In this document: in pieces, positions 10,331-18,438 of the stretch
How positions within the stretch are numbered: position 1 is the first letter of the stretch
Layout: each line of letters begins with the position of its first letter
From: Gammaproteobacteria bacterium MOLA455
GTDB taxonomy: Bacteria > Pseudomonadota > Gammaproteobacteria > Pseudomonadales > Porticoccaceae
Length of the DNA: 64,000 bases
Assembly: GCA_000511875.1 (NCBI GenBank)
Contig: AZIN01000001.1
Span: forward strand, 1,557,332 to 1,621,331
Direction: 5' to 3'
Notes under the pieces: generated by a model
What the model was told of the DNA's origin: nothing
What the model saw: only the letters and a program-made list of their open reading frames with translations
Database searches by the model: none
Program-made: the position numbers and the translations under genes

Positions 10331-11401
10331 TTAGGGATTGCGTAACAAATCACCGAGATCAATTTGCCTGTCTGCTTCCATGACCAAGGCAAAACTCATT
10401 TTCTCATAGGTATCAAAAACCATTAACAGGCCAATGCGTTCATCGGGCAAGCGCACTCGCTCGCTGACAACGCGATCTTTGACTACGTCACCGCGTTTGA
10501 AAATCGCCAAGGTATCACCGGCCTGCAAACCATCGCGATCGCCACGATTGATCGCCACAACATCCAGAGCACCTGCATTGCGCACACCCTCTTCTACATT
10601 TATTACCGATCCATTAATCGCTGTTTCTGGCGCACGGGGATAGAAGGTCGATGCTAACGTCCGCTCTTCGACAACCAGCAGACGATCCTTTATACGAATC
10701 TCGCCTTCAGCCCGACTGACGCTTAGAGTGGCAATATCCTTTGCCAATGCTTTGATCCTAGCGGCACCAATATCTATGGCCCTGATACCGAGTAACTCGC
10801 CAGTCTCTGGATCTAAATAGGGCTCGCCTCGACGGTATATTCCATAATTTAGACGGTTGACGGTGAAGTCGCCGCGAGCATAAAAATCATCATTCATACC
10901 TACCAGAATACGCCGCTCAGCCCCGCCGAGAACATAGGGCGCGCCATTCAATGTAGCGTCGTCTGTGACTCGGGTTTTGGATAGGAAGGTGCTGATAACA
11001 TTTAGCGGCAGGGCACTGATAGCGCCACTGTGATCTAAACTGCGGATTTCTGGAGACAGCTTGACCTCGCGGCTGCGGATAATCTTAAGCTGGGGCACAC
11101 CATTGATATAGACCAGACTGATAACATCACCTGGATAAATCAGGTGAGGGTTGTCGATTTGTTGGTTCGCATGCCAGATTTCTGGCCACATCCAAGGATC
11201 CTTTAAAAATAGCGCCGAGATATCCCACAGCGTGTCACCGCGAACTACAGTGTAACTATCTGGTACATCTTCGTTGAGTGAAATATTTGAGCTGGAGAAG
11301 CTTTGGCTTGAGAAGCTTTGGTTTGGGAAGCTTAGGGTAGCAACCAGAGTAGTGAAAAGCACAGCAGCAAACAGCGCTGCGCTGAATCCGAATTTTTTCA
11401 T
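10331..11401 (-). CDS. tsaP: LysM-domain envelope protein (TsaP-like)
   Basis: Exported protein of 356 residues with an N-terminal signal segment (about 1-24), a LysM peptidoglycan-binding domain (about 50-100, with YTVVRGDTLWDIS) and a C-terminal region that repeats family motifs (GDRDGLQAGDTLAIF). In Pseudomonas the gene next to dprA (PA0020) is TsaP, which anchors the type IV pilus secretin to the cell wall. The assignment follows from this synteny and domain order. A 15-base repeat just after the signal segment encodes the serine-rich stretch PNQSF-SSQSF-SSSNI. Confidence 0.8.
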   Translation of the reverse strand: MKKFGFSAALFAAVLFTTLVATLSFPNQSFSSQSFSSSNISLNEDVPDSYTVVRGDTLWDISALFLKDPWMWPEIWHANQQIDNPHLIYPGDVISLVYINGVPQLKIIRSREVKLSPEIRSLDHSGAISALPLNVISTFLSKTRVTDDATLNGAPYVLGGAERRILVGMNDDFYARGDFTVNRLNYGIYRRGEPYLDPETGELLGIRAIDIGAARIKALAKDIATLSVSRAEGEIRIKDRLLVVEERTLASTFYPRAPETAINGSVINVEEGVRNAGALDVVAINRGDRDGLQAGDTLAIFKRGDVVKDRVVSERVRLPDERIGLLMVFDTYEKMSFALVMEADRQIDLGDLLRNP

Positions 11402-11499
11402 GTTTCTGAGTCCTTTCTCCGGGCAGGGTTAGTGTATAATTTGTCGTTCTCTGGGGTGCCAAAAAAGGTACTTAACGAGAACCAAATGGAATGCGCCGC

Positions 11500-11535
11500 C
11501 GGGTTAACTTAATGGTAGCAGCGCTTTTAACTTTT
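11500..11535 (+). other. tRNA 5'-half-like sequence in the def leader
   Basis: The leader of def contains a GCCGGG stretch followed by TAACTTAATGG and GTAGCAGC. This resembles the acceptor strand and D arm of a tRNA, with one mismatch to the A-box pattern. No anticodon stem, T arm or CCA follows, so it is not a functional tRNA as written. It may be a coincidence or a remnant. Confidence 0.15.
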
Positions 11536-11559
11536 TTTTAGAATTTCATCACATCTACT

Positions 11560-12066
11560 ATGGCCATATTAAAGATACTCGAATTCCCTGATCCCCGACT
11601 ACGCAATGTCGCCAAGCCGGTTACTGACGTGGATGAGACGATAAAACGTCTGATCGTGGATATGTTCGACACCATGAAACACGCTCAAGGTATTGGCCTA
11701 GCTGCATCGCAAATTGATGTTCACCTGCGGGTTATCGTGATGGACTTGGGCGAAGATGGCGCAGGTCCAAGAGTCTTTATCAACCCTGAAATCGAAGCGC
11801 TGGATGACAGTGTTGACCCCTATGAAGAGGGCTGCCTCTCGGTTCCCGGGTTCTATGAGAAGGTTGACCGCCCAGCTCATGTGATGATTCGCGCCCTGGA
11901 TGGCGAGGGCAAAGCCTTTGAAGAAGAGGCCCGCGGCTTGCTAGCAGTATGCATTCAGCACGAAATTGACCATTTAGAAGGCAAATTATTTGTCGACTAT
12001 CTGTCGCCATTTAAACGCCATCGCATCCGCAAAAAGCTTGAAAAAATTCATCGCCAGAATGCATAG
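11560..12066 (+). CDS. def: Peptide deformylase
   Basis: Removes the N-formyl group from nascent proteins; 168 residues, metal-dependent. All three motifs are present: GIGLAASQ (near 46-53), EEGCLSVPG with the metal-ligand cysteine, and QHEIDHLEG with HExxH (near 132-136). The ATG at 11560 gives the usual N-terminus ([15 protein letters not shown]) but lacks a clear Shine-Dalgarno sequence; the leader is T-rich. It leads def-fmt-rsmB-trkA-trkH and is divergent from tsaP. Confidence 0.96.
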   Translation: MAILKILEFPDPRLRNVAKPVTDVDETIKRLIVDMFDTMKHAQGIGLAASQIDVHLRVIVMDLGEDGAGPRVFINPEIEALDDSVDPYEEGCLSVPGFYEKVDRPAHVMIRALDGEGKAFEEEARGLLAVCIQHEIDHLEGKLFVDYLSPFKRHRIRKKLEKIHRQNA

Positions 12067-12078
12067 GACGGTTGTCAC

Positions 12079-13017
12079 TTGAGAGTCCTCTTCGCAGGCA
12101 CGCCCGACTTCGCCACAGCGCACCTGCAGGCCCTGATCGACGCTTCGGATATTTCCGTTATTGGGGTTTATAGCCAGCCGGACCGGCCGGCTGGCCGCGG
12201 TAAAAAACTCACCGCCAGCTCGGTCAAAAAACTCGCTCTCGAGCATCAGTTACCTGTATTTCAGCCGCAATCTTTGAAAGATCCTGAACAGCAGCGCATT
12301 TTGGCTGAGCTGCAAGCCGATATTATGGTTGTCGTGGCCTACGGCCTTATTTTGCCCCAAGCCGTATTGAACTCGCCGCGACTGGGCTGTATCAATGTTC
12401 ACGCCTCCATTTTGCCGCGCTGGCGTGGAGCAGCCCCTATTCAGCGCGCCATTGAGGCTGGTGACTCAGAAACCGGCGTGACTATTATGCAAATGGATGC
12501 CGGCCTCGACACTGGCGACATGTTGAGTATTTCCCGCTGTAACATTGATGACCGTGAGACCAGCGCCAGCCTACATAGCAAACTAGCACTGCTCGGCGCA
12601 CCAGCGCTGCTACATACATTAGAATCTCTAGCCTGCGGTCGTGCAGTGGCTGTAAAGCAAAATGATCAGCTGAGCTGCTACGCGGCAAAAATCACTAAGC
12701 AGGAGGCTCTGATCGACTGGGGTAAGCCCGCGCTAAAACTGGATCGTCAGATCCGTGCCTTTAATCCTTTCCCAACGGCTTACACCATATTGGGCGAGTT
12801 GCGCATTAAAATCTGGCAGGCCGAGCCGACCTCTGCCTCCGGCCTTGTACCAGGTCAGATTATCTCAGCCGATAGCGCAGGTATACTGGTCAGTTGCGGC
12901 GAACAGTCACTACTTTTAACCGAAATACAGTTACCCGGGAAATCACGTATGGCCGTCACTGAAGTCCTTAAGTCCCGCGGCGAGTTATTCGCCCCCAGCA
13001 CGCTGCTAGGCTCTTGA
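12079..13017 (+). CDS. fmt: Methionyl-tRNA formyltransferase
   Basis: Formylates initiator Met-tRNA using 10-formyl-THF; 312 residues. The N-terminal Rossmann domain has FAGTPDFA, the catalytic NVHASILPRWRGAAPI motif and the MDAGLDTGD loop. The C-terminal OB-like domain binds the tRNA. It starts with TTG at 12079 behind AGGA ten bases upstream; no ATG or GTG is in a suitable place. It is coupled to def (12-base gap) and overlaps rsmB. Confidence 0.95.
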   Translation: MRVLFAGTPDFATAHLQALIDASDISVIGVYSQPDRPAGRGKKLTASSVKKLALEHQLPVFQPQSLKDPEQQRILAELQADIMVVVAYGLILPQAVLNSPRLGCINVHASILPRWRGAAPIQRAIEAGDSETGVTIMQMDAGLDTGDMLSISRCNIDDRETSASLHSKLALLGAPALLHTLESLACGRAVAVKQNDQLSCYAAKITKQEALIDWGKPALKLDRQIRAFNPFPTAYTILGELRIKIWQAEPTSASGLVPGQIISADSAGILVSCGEQSLLLTEIQLPGKSRMAVTEVLKSRGELFAPSTLLGS

Positions 13018-14321
13018 TCAATACCCGCGTCGCTGTGGCCGAAGTCATAGCGCAGGTCCTGCGTGGCAAATCACTCTCGGCACTGCTTCCAGACTATGCC
13101 AGTAAAGTGGCGGAAAAAGATGTTGGCCTTTTTAAAGAACTCTGTTTTGGCACCTTGCGCTGGTATCCGGCGATTGAGCTGTTGCTGCATGAGCTGATGC
13201 AAAAGCCTATGCGAGAAAAAGAATTCGAGGTTCAGGGTCTATTAGCCTGTGGACTCTATCAGCTGATGCATACCCGTATCGCCGATCATGCGGCGATTAA
13301 CGAAACCGTTGCTGCTGTCACCAAACTTAAGCGTCCCTGGGCCAAAGGGTTAGTCAATGCCGTACTGCGGAATTTTCTTCGTCAGCGCGGCGAGCTCGAG
13401 ACTAAACTGGCTAAAAATCCGGTCTTCGTTCGGGCTCATCCGCAGTGGCTGCTCGATGGCCTATTTAGTTCATGGGGCTCTGGCGTCGCAATAGAGGTTC
13501 TTGGTGCTAACAATCAGCAGGCACCTATGACATTGCGGGTTAATCAGCTACAGGGCTCACGAGATAAATACTTGCAACAGCTCAGCGCCGCTAATATCGA
13601 AGCTCAGGCAACTCAGTTCAGCGAGCAGGGTATATATCTGCAGTCGGCAACTGACGTAGCAACACTGCCGGGCTGGGCCAGCGGTGCGGTGAGTGTTCAG
13701 GACGAAGCGGCTCAGTTGGCTCCTGTTTTGTTAGAGCTCGAACCTAGCCAACATGTGCTCGACGCCTGCTGCGCTCCCGGCGGCAAGACCTGCCACATTC
13801 TCGAAGCTCAGCCACAGCTTGGTAAATTAGTTGCCGTGGAGCTGGAAAGTCGACGTATGCCGCGAGTTGAGGAAAACCTGCAGCGTCTTGGCCTGAAGGC
13901 CAATTTAGTGGTGGGAGACGCCAGCGCAACGGCTGACTGGTGGGACGGAGAGCCGTTTCAGCGCATCCTCCTAGACGCGCCCTGCTCGGCCAGCGGTGTC
14001 ATTCGCCGCCACCCGGATATCAAACTACTGCGCAAGTCGACGGATATTGTTAAGCTAGCCGAACTTCAGTTGCAGCTACTGCGCAGCCTCTGGCAGTGCC
14101 TTGAAGAGGGCGGCATACTCTTATATGCAACCTGCTCGGTTCTGCCTCAGGAAAACGATCAGGTGATTAAAGAATTTTTAGCTGAAACCCCAGCAGCCGA
14201 GCTATACAACATAGACGCGGCGTGGGGAATTAAGACTGATTTTGGGCGACAACTGTTTCCTATGATCAATGGCAACGACGGGTTTTATTACTCGCGATTG
14301 CGTAAAACGAGCCAAACGTAA
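13014..14321 (+). CDS. rsmB: 16S rRNA m5C967 methyltransferase RsmB
   Basis: SAM-dependent methyltransferase of 435 residues that modifies C967 of 16S rRNA. The N-terminal NusB-like domain (about 1-135) is followed by the methyltransferase domain with CCAPGGKT, the DAPCSASG motif holding one catalytic cysteine, and LYATCSVLPQEN holding the other. The apparent TTG start overlaps the fmt stop codon by four bases, which points to translational coupling. Confidence 0.95.
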   Translation: MINTRVAVAEVIAQVLRGKSLSALLPDYASKVAEKDVGLFKELCFGTLRWYPAIELLLHELMQKPMREKEFEVQGLLACGLYQLMHTRIADHAAINETVAAVTKLKRPWAKGLVNAVLRNFLRQRGELETKLAKNPVFVRAHPQWLLDGLFSSWGSGVAIEVLGANNQQAPMTLRVNQLQGSRDKYLQQLSAANIEAQATQFSEQGIYLQSATDVATLPGWASGAVSVQDEAAQLAPVLLELEPSQHVLDACCAPGGKTCHILEAQPQLGKLVAVELESRRMPRVEENLQRLGLKANLVVGDASATADWWDGEPFQRILLDAPCSASGVIRRHPDIKLLRKSTDIVKLAELQLQLLRSLWQCLEEGGILLYATCSVLPQENDQVIKEFLAETPAAELYNIDAAWGIKTDFGRQLFPMINGNDGFYYSRLRKTSQT

Positions 14322-14348
14322 GCGGATAAACAGCCGGGCTATTAAGTA

Positions 14349-15731
14349 ATGAAAATAATAATTGTTGGGGCAGGGCAGGTTGGCGGCACACTCGCAGAGC
14401 ATCTCGCCCGCGAGTACAACGATATAACAGTTGTCGATATAAACGAAGCGACGCTGCGGGGGCTACAGGATCGTCTCGATATTCGCACTGTAATCGGCAC
14501 CGGGTCGCACCCAGATGTGTTGGTCAATGCCGGCATCGAAGAAGCGGATATGCTGGTCGCGGTAACCAATAGCGATGAGATTAACATTATCGCCTGCCAG
14601 GTTGCTTACTCTTTGTTTCACACGCCAACCAAAATCGCCCGTATCCGCTCACGCAACTACACCAATCCAAAATACAAAGCTAAACTCTTCAACGATAAGC
14701 ATATGCCCGTGGATGTGATGATCACCCCTGAGATGGTGGTCAAAGACTACATTCAGAAACTGATCGAACAGCCCGGTGCGCTGCAGGTTTTGGATTTTGC
14801 CGACGGTGCTATTCAGCTGGTGGGCCTGCGTGCAGTTAAAGATAGCCCTCTGGTGGGTCAACAGTTGCGCTTCTTAAAGGAACATATGCCCGATGCCGAC
14901 GCCCGAGTGGCCGCGGTGTTTGGTAAAGATGGGGCTATTTTCCCCACCGGCGAAACCGTTATCGACGATGGCGATGAGGTGTTCTTTGTCGCGGCGAAAA
15001 AGAATATTCGCAAGGTGATGAGCGAACTGCGTCGACTGGAAAAACCCTATCACCGCCTAATGATTGCTGGCGGCGGCAATATTGGCTTTAGTTTGGCCAA
15101 AGCCCTAGAAAAAGACTACAACATCAAGATCATTGAATACTCCACCAGCCGCGCGCGACACCTATCAGAAAAACTCAATAAGAGTGTTGTGCTAAACGGA
15201 TCGGCAACTGATCAAGAATTATTGCTCAACGAGAACATAGACAAGACCGATGTGTTTTTGGCCCTGACCAATGATGACGAAGTTAATATCATGGCCTCGC
15301 TGCTGGCGAAAAAGCTCGGTGCGCGCAAGGTGATGACATTGATTAACAATCCGGTCTATGCCGATCTGATGCAGGGTGGAGTGATTGATATAGCTATCTC
15401 GCCTCAGCAGGCGACCACCAGCTCTCTACTCTCCCATGTTCGCCAAGGCGATATGGTCTGTGTGCACTCACTGCGCCGAGGTGCAGCAGAGGCTCTGGAA
15501 ATAATTGTTCATGGTGACGAAAAAAGCTCGAAAGTTGTGGGGCGCGCTATCGGCGATATTAATTCGCCGCCAGGCGCCACCCTTGCTGCACTGGTACGCA
15601 ACGGTGAAGTGTTGATCGCCCACCACGACACTATTATTCAGACTGGCGATCATGTGATTGTCTTTGTGGTTGATAAAGCTAACACCAAAGCGATCGAAAA
15701 GCTGTTCTCTGTGAGCTTCTCATTTTTTTAG
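14349..15731 (+). CDS. trkA: Trk potassium uptake regulatory subunit TrkA
   Basis: Cytoplasmic gating ring subunit of the Trk potassium transporter; 460 residues. It has two RCK_N domains, each with a nucleotide-binding glycine motif (GAGQVGGTLAEHL at the N-terminus and GGGNIGFSLAKAL near residue 240), and RCK_C domains after each. It lies 27 bases after rsmB and 50 bases before trkH, which encodes its membrane partner. Confidence 0.96.
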   Translation: MKIIIVGAGQVGGTLAEHLAREYNDITVVDINEATLRGLQDRLDIRTVIGTGSHPDVLVNAGIEEADMLVAVTNSDEINIIACQVAYSLFHTPTKIARIRSRNYTNPKYKAKLFNDKHMPVDVMITPEMVVKDYIQKLIEQPGALQVLDFADGAIQLVGLRAVKDSPLVGQQLRFLKEHMPDADARVAAVFGKDGAIFPTGETVIDDGDEVFFVAAKKNIRKVMSELRRLEKPYHRLMIAGGGNIGFSLAKALEKDYNIKIIEYSTSRARHLSEKLNKSVVLNGSATDQELLLNENIDKTDVFLALTNDDEVNIMASLLAKKLGARKVMTLINNPVYADLMQGGVIDIAISPQQATTSSLLSHVRQGDMVCVHSLRRGAAEALEIIVHGDEKSSKVVGRAIGDINSPPGATLAALVRNGEVLIAHHDTIIQTGDHVIVFVVDKANTKAIEKLFSVSFSFF

Positions 15732-15781
15732 GCCATCTGAACCGTTTAAATCTGCTAAATATTTTAAGGGCGTAGCCTCAA

Positions 15782-17230
15782 ATGCATCTCAATATCATAG
15801 CCAGAATACTTGGACTGCTGCTGATGATCTTCAGCCTGACCATGTTGCCACCGATTGTGGTGGCGGTTTTATATGGAGAGAGTACTGCGTCTACCTTTGC
15901 CATCGCCTTTGCTATTACAGTGGCCGTAGGACTGGCATTCTGGTTGCCGTCGAAACAGGTGAACGCAGATATGCGCACCAGAGACGGTTTTTTGATCACT
16001 GTTTGCTTTTGGTTAGTGCTGAGTACCTTTGGTGCCCTGCCCCTGATGCTGGCCGAGACGCTCAACCTAAGCTTTATCAACGCGCTGTTTGAGTCAGTTT
16101 CTGGACTAACCACGACTGGCGCAACGGTGATCTCAGGACTCGACGATCTACCTAAGTCGATTCTCTACTATCGGCAGCAACTGCAGTGGCTCGGTGGTAT
16201 AGGTATAGTCGTGATCGCGGTTGCCATATTACCTATGCTCGGAGTCGGCGGTATGCAGCTCTATCGCACGGAGACGCCAGGGCCGGTAAAGGACTCCAAA
16301 CTGACTCCGCGGATCCGCGAGACCGCCAATGCATTGTTCAAGATTTACCTAGCGCTGACTGCGGTCTGTGCCCTGGCCTATTGGCTGGCGGGCATGTCTG
16401 GCTTCGATGCTATCAGCCATAGTTTTTCCACTGTCTCCATCGGCGGCTTTTCAACCCATGATGCCAGTATTGGCTTCTTTGATAGTTCGGCGATTATGTC
16501 TATCTGTGCCTTCTTCATGGTGATCTCCGGGCTCAACTTTGCCCTGCACTTTCATGTTTGGCACGATCGCAAGATATCCCATTACTGGTTAGACCCAGAA
16601 GCCCGAATGTATATCTATCTGCTTGTTGGTGGCGTGGCAGTTACCTGCATGTACCTCTATTACAGCGGCACCTACGGCTGGAACGAGAGTATCCGTCAGG
16701 GCGGCTTCCATCTGATTTCAATCATGACCACCACCGGTTTTACCACCGACAACTTCAGTGCCTGGCCAACATTCCTGCCGTTCTTTTTAGTTTTCCTATC
16801 ATTTTTTGGTGCCTGCGCTGGCTCGACTGGCGGCGGCATCAAGATTGGTCGCATGCTGATTTTAGGCCAGCAATGCATTCGTGAGATCTATCGCTTGGTA
16901 CACCCCAATGCTCTGTTACCGATCAAGATTCACAATCGACGTATTCCCAGCCGCGTTTCAGATGCGATCTGGGCCTTCTTTGGCGCCTATCTGGCGATCT
17001 TTTATTTGATGGTATTGCTGTTGCTGGCCTCGGGACTCGATTACGTTACCGCCTGGTCAGCCACTGCTGCGTCGCTGAATAACCTCGGACCTGGATTAGG
17101 TGAAGTAGCAATCAACTTTGCCGATCTGAATAGTTTTGCCAAATGGGTGCTGTGCTGGGGAATGTTGCTTGGACGTCTGGAGATCTTCACCTTGCTGGTG
17201 CTGTTTACCCCAACCTTCTGGAAGAATTAA
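15782..17230 (+). CDS. trkH: Trk potassium transporter membrane subunit TrkH
   Basis: Potassium-translocating membrane subunit, 482 residues. Four pore-loop repeats with selectivity-filter glycines are visible: TTTGATVISG, TVSIGGFSTHD, TTTGFTTDN and SLNNLGPGLGE. It works with TrkA encoded just upstream. It is the last gene of the def-trkH run and faces the TRAP lipoprotein gene, with a hairpin between them. Confidence 0.96.
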   Translation: MHLNIIARILGLLLMIFSLTMLPPIVVAVLYGESTASTFAIAFAITVAVGLAFWLPSKQVNADMRTRDGFLITVCFWLVLSTFGALPLMLAETLNLSFINALFESVSGLTTTGATVISGLDDLPKSILYYRQQLQWLGGIGIVVIAVAILPMLGVGGMQLYRTETPGPVKDSKLTPRIRETANALFKIYLALTAVCALAYWLAGMSGFDAISHSFSTVSIGGFSTHDASIGFFDSSAIMSICAFFMVISGLNFALHFHVWHDRKISHYWLDPEARMYIYLLVGGVAVTCMYLYYSGTYGWNESIRQGGFHLISIMTTTGFTTDNFSAWPTFLPFFLVFLSFFGACAGSTGGGIKIGRMLILGQQCIREIYRLVHPNALLPIKIHNRRIPSRVSDAIWAFFGAYLAIFYLMVLLLLASGLDYVTAWSATAASLNNLGPGLGEVAINFADLNSFAKWVLCWGMLLGRLEIFTLLVLFTPTFWKN

Positions 17231-17231
17231 C

Positions 17232-17263
17232 CTGACTGGGTGCAACAGGTTGAACCCAGTCAG
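17232..17263. terminator. Hairpin between convergent trkH and TRAP genes
   Basis: A perfect 10-base inverted repeat (17232-17241 with 17254-17263) encloses a 12-base loop, directly after the trkH stop codon and 11 bases from the end of the convergent gene. There is no long T run, so it may be a weak or Rho-assisted terminator, or a barrier to readthrough from either side. Confidence 0.6.
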
Positions 17264-17274
17264 TTCAAGCCTGT

Positions 17275-18366
17275 TTAGTCTTGTCCACGAGCCTTGTAAT
17301 AGGCTTCTTCTGAAATGCCATGATAGGCTTTCGACTGTTGAGCGAAGGCGCGCATAGAGTCTGTAATACGCTTGGCAAGAGGATTCTCAGCAGCCATCTC
17401 GTCCACCACCATGGTGGAAATACGCTGTAACTCAGCCAACACATCATCAGGCAACTTCTTAACCTGCACCCCATGAGTCTCAACCAACTCAATCAGGGCC
17501 GCGTTGTTGCGCGCGGTATATTCATCGAGCATATTTTGGTTGGCGGCGCGGGCTGCAGACTCAACAATAGCTTTAAGATCATCCGGCAGTGACTCCAGCG
17601 CCTGTTTATTAATGATGAATTCCAGGGTCGGGCCCGGCTCTTGCCAGCCTGGGTAATAGTAATATTTGGCAATCTGATGGAAACCAAAGGCCAGGTCATT
17701 GTAGGGACCAACCCACTCGGCAGCGTCGATCTCACCGGTTTGCATGGAGGTGTAGATTTCGCCGCCAGAGCGCTGCACCGACATGCCACCAGCACGGGTA
17801 AAGACTTCACCACCAAGCCCGGGAATACGCATCTTCAGGCCTTTAATGTCGGCCATAGAATTGATCTCGCGATTAAACCAACCAGCCATCTGCACACCAG
17901 TATTACCGCCGGCGTAGGGCACCAGATTAAACGGTTCGTAGAGTTCCCGCCACAGCTCAAGACCACCGCCGTAATGCAGCCAGGCGTTCATTTCTTGAGC
18001 ATTGAGGCCGAAGGGCACTGCAGTGAAAAAGGCACTGGCTGGAATCTTGCCCTGCCAATAGTAAGCAGCCCCATGACCCATTTCAGCAGTGCCCTGAGAG
18101 ACGGCATCAAACACTTCAAAGGCAGGGACCAGCTGTCCTGCGCCAAACACCTTAATCTTCAGGCGACCATTGCTCATGCGCGCAACATTTTCCGCGAAGT
18201 GCTCCGGCGCGAGACCGAGCCCGGGGAAATTCTTTGGCCAGGTAGTTACCAATTTCCAACTAAACGTCTGTTCCGGCTGAGCCTCTGCAGCGGCGCCAGT
18301 TTTACCGCCCTCAGTACCGCAACCGACCAGCGAAAGACAAAGCAGTGTAATCCAGGTTATACGCAT
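17275..18366 (-). CDS. TRAP transporter solute-binding lipoprotein (DctP/TakP-like)
   Basis: Periplasmic ligand-binding protein of 363 residues. The lipobox LVGC at residues 13-16 predicts a lipoprotein. The body matches the DctP family subgroup that includes 2-oxoacid-binding TakP: FGLNAQEMNAWLHYGGG, GGNTGVQMAGWF, GLKMRIPG, and a DAAEWVGPYND motif that in this subgroup carries carboxylate-binding residues. No dctQ or dctM membrane subunits are nearby, so it is an orphan here. It lies 72 bases after uvrD on the same strand. The substrate is not certain. Confidence 0.88.
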   Translation of the reverse strand: MRITWITLLCLSLVGCGTEGGKTGAAAEAQPEQTFSWKLVTTWPKNFPGLGLAPEHFAENVARMSNGRLKIKVFGAGQLVPAFEVFDAVSQGTAEMGHGAAYYWQGKIPASAFFTAVPFGLNAQEMNAWLHYGGGLELWRELYEPFNLVPYAGGNTGVQMAGWFNREINSMADIKGLKMRIPGLGGEVFTRAGGMSVQRSGGEIYTSMQTGEIDAAEWVGPYNDLAFGFHQIAKYYYYPGWQEPGPTLEFIINKQALESLPDDLKAIVESAARAANQNMLDEYTARNNAALIELVETHGVQVKKLPDDVLAELQRISTMVVDEMAAENPLAKRITDSMRAFAQQSKAYHGISEEAYYKARGQD

Positions 18367-18438
18367 TTTGATCCCCTTATTTTCGTGTGAGCCACTGGCG
18401 GTTTATTATATCGGCCAGCGGCGACGCTGTAGATTTTT

